From the NCBI GenBank assembly GCA_005880805.1, contig VBFZ01000132.1:1097-18648 (forward strand): a stretch of DNA of 17,552 nucleotides, in the 5' to 3' direction. The notes below the pieces were generated by a model. The model had not been told where the DNA came from and made no database searches. It worked only from the letters and a program-made list of their open reading frames with translations. Origin of the DNA: Chloroflexota bacterium (lineage in GTDB: Bacteria; Chloroflexota; Limnocylindria; Limnocylindrales; CSP1-4). Below, piece after piece: positions 17,001 to 17,552 of this stretch; the stretch's first letter is position 1, and each line of letters starts with the position of its first letter. Both the position numbers and the translations under genes were made by a program.

Positions 17001-17257
17001 CCTTGCAGCTTTCGATCTACGCCATGGGCTACCAGGCCATGACCGGGCGATTGCCCGACGCGCTTCAGCTCTACTTCCTGGAGTCCGGGCTTGTCGGTCG
17101 ATCGGAAGCCGATCCCAGGCGGCTCGCAAAGGCTCGAGCCCGCATCGCGCAGGCGGCCGATGGCATCCGGCGTCGCGACTTCACTGCCCGCCCCGACTAC
17201 CTCGCCTGCTCGTACTGCGCGTTCCGGGACATCTGTCCGTCGAGCGTCGCGACGTGA
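14060..17257 (+). CDS. UvrD-type superfamily 1 helicase fused to Fe-S PD-(D/E)XK nuclease
   Basis: 1065 residues from ATG 14060; GTG 14000 and ATG 14039 are in-frame alternatives, none with a good Shine-Dalgarno. Helicase motifs: Q motif LNADQLRAV, Walker A GAGTGKT (Lys69), motif Ia LTFTDKAA, motif II DEFQDTN (Asp295-Glu296), motif III GDDDQAIYRFRGA, motif IV RRNYRS, motif V VLTVHKAKGLEF and motif VI FYVAMTRA. The C-terminal nuclease has GAALHRAVQ, GRWDRVD (Asp910, Asp913), ITDYKSS (Asp962, Lys964) and QLSIYAMGYQ. Four cysteines (796, 1050, 1053, 1059, as C...CxxCx5C) match the 4Fe-4S cluster of AddB, AdnAB and Cas4 nucleases. It should process double-strand DNA ends. It follows DUF4446, and a HAD gene starts 1 nt after its stop. 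Confidence 0.94.
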   Translation: MNDRRREPSPLEQIPVWPEAWSRPSDQAGDDPAGNGLDALLDGLNADQLRAVTHGNGPLLVVAGAGTGKTQVITRRIAWLIATRRARPSEILALTFTDKAAAEMQVRVDQLVPYGYTDTAISTFHAFGDRVLREFALELGLPIDVRVLSRPETVIFLREHLFDFELDEYRPLGDPTRFLGALASLFSRCKDEDIDPADYAAYAENLRAEAERVAAGVAADADRATDSDRTAADALAEEARRQLELAHAYGRYQALLGRSGFIDFGDQVSIALRLLRASPAAREILQQRYRYILVDEFQDTNRSQAELVALLAERHRNVTVVGDDDQAIYRFRGAAISNILEFQARYRQARRVVLRRNYRSHRPILDAATRLIRFNNPDRLEVRAGVSKELRAERLSDEPAGVRLEAFATGSEEADWIAAEIGRRIAAGARARDHAVLVRANADADPILRSLNLAGVPWRFSGSTGLYGRPEVRLLLAFLRALADLGSSVDVYALAASDVYGLGGEDLTAIVNSARRRNRSIWEVAEELGRQPGLLRLSPTTREALARLVQDLGRYATLAHEKPAGEVLYAFLRGSGMLARLTSTPSAQSEEALSNIARFFDIVRGQSVLLADDRAAFLVPHLATLIQAGDDPATAELDPDADAVAVLTVHKAKGLEFRTVFLSGLVSGRFPVSSRREPLAVPAGLIREPAPEGDAFLQEERRLFYVAMTRARDELILSHAMDYGGARVRRVSPFVLEALDLPLGARVPGAGAQASHPLEKLAAFEAVEPARETVSSGARDEPLSLSFYQVDDYLTCPLKYKYAHVLRVPLAPHHAIVYGAALHRAVQEFHRRHARGEVMTEEDLFAAFEAAWTSEGFLTREHEDARLEAGRAALRRFRAEQLEPGAVIPAYVEREFSFSLGGDRVRGRWDRVDIEPDREVDPALLAMGDARSDEAGTADVGAPDVMAQTLPLLPRERVTITDYKSSDVRDPARARQRSRESLQLSIYAMGYQAMTGRLPDALQLYFLESGLVGRSEADPRRLAKARARIAQAADGIRRRDFTARPDYLACSYCAFRDICPSSVAT

Positions 17258-17258
17258 G

Positions 17259-17552
17259 GTGACCGGTCGCGACGCGACCCGCACGGCGGACGCGGACCTG
17301 GCGGAGCTCGCAGCCCTCACCTTCGATTTCGGCAACACGCTCGTCCGCGTCGACCGTGCCGCGCTGCGCCGGGCGGTCCAGCTGACCGCGGAACGGATCG
17401 CCGACCGCCTCGCGATCGATCGCGATGTTTTCCTTGCCGGGTGGGCCGAAGAGCGCGACCGGCAGTTTGCCGAGGAAGTGCCCGAATTCCGGGAGGTCGA
17501 CCTGGAGCAGAGGTCCGTGCGGGTCCTTGCCCGCCTGCGCGGGATGCAACCG
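17259..17552 (+). CDS. HAD-family hydrolase, 3'-truncated by window end
   Basis: First 98 codons of a haloacid-dehalogenase-superfamily hydrolase, open to the window end. HAD motif I is TFDFGNTLV with the nucleophile Asp23. The usual second Asp (+2) is Gly, as in the DxGN variant seen in YihX-like phosphatases. The following helical region (LRRAVQLTAERIADRL and onward) would be the cap domain. Motifs II-IV lie outside the window, so the substrate cannot be predicted. The GTG start at 17259 follows the helicase stop (TGA 17255-17257) by 1 nt, with GAGG overlapping the stop region, so translation is probably coupled to the helicase. An alternative start further in would cut into motif I, so this start is reasonable. 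Confidence 0.8.
   Translation, partial: MTGRDATRTADADLAELAALTFDFGNTLVRVDRAALRRAVQLTAERIADRLAIDRDVFLAGWAEERDRQFAEEVPEFREVDLEQRSVRVLARLRGMQP

Overview
The window is about 17.5 kb of very GC-rich bacterial DNA, densely coding, with frequent GTG and TTG starts and no RNA genes, insertion sequences, CRISPR or phage genes that I can see. Gene content and style (MoxR/DUF58/transglutaminase cluster, DUF4446, single-chain UvrD-nuclease, GGDEF plus HD-GYP hybrid) would fit an uncultured Chloroflexota lineage such as the Limnocylindria/Ellin6529 group. That placement is inference from style; an actinobacterial relative cannot be excluded. The fragment may come from a metagenome assembly.

Layout. (1) Positions 1-4462, plus strand: the 3' part of a MoxR AAA+ ATPase gene, a DUF58 protein and a multi-pass transglutaminase, a well-known conserved cluster of unclear function linked to envelope or protein-complex assembly. 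(2) Positions 4508-8183, minus strand: read in transcription order, a class V aminotransferase (frameshifted), D-3-phosphoglycerate dehydrogenase (serA) and a histidine-phosphatase-family enzyme. Together they could supply the three steps of the phosphorylated serine pathway, with non-classical enzymes for steps two and three. (3) Positions 8448-13205, minus strand: in transcription order, a small tail-anchored membrane protein, a membrane GGDEF/HD-GYP cyclic-di-GMP protein, a secreted or anchored Pro/Ser-rich protein whose start is 1 nt from the stop of the GGDEF gene, and the replication-fork ATPase RarA. (4) Positions 13339-17552, plus strand: a DUF4446 membrane protein, a 1065-residue UvrD-type helicase with a C-terminal Fe-S PD-(D/E)XK nuclease domain, and the start of a HAD-family hydrolase cut by the window end.

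The most notable points are the interrupted aminotransferase inside an otherwise coherent serine cluster, the altered GGDEF (GPDEF) and HD-GYP (GYL) signatures in one protein, the lone AdnAB/AddB-like helicase-nuclease, a DUF4446 gene whose best ribosome-binding site points to an ATC codon, and a 12-nt promoter-like element shared by two minus-strand genes. I saw no convincing evidence of an entirely new system.
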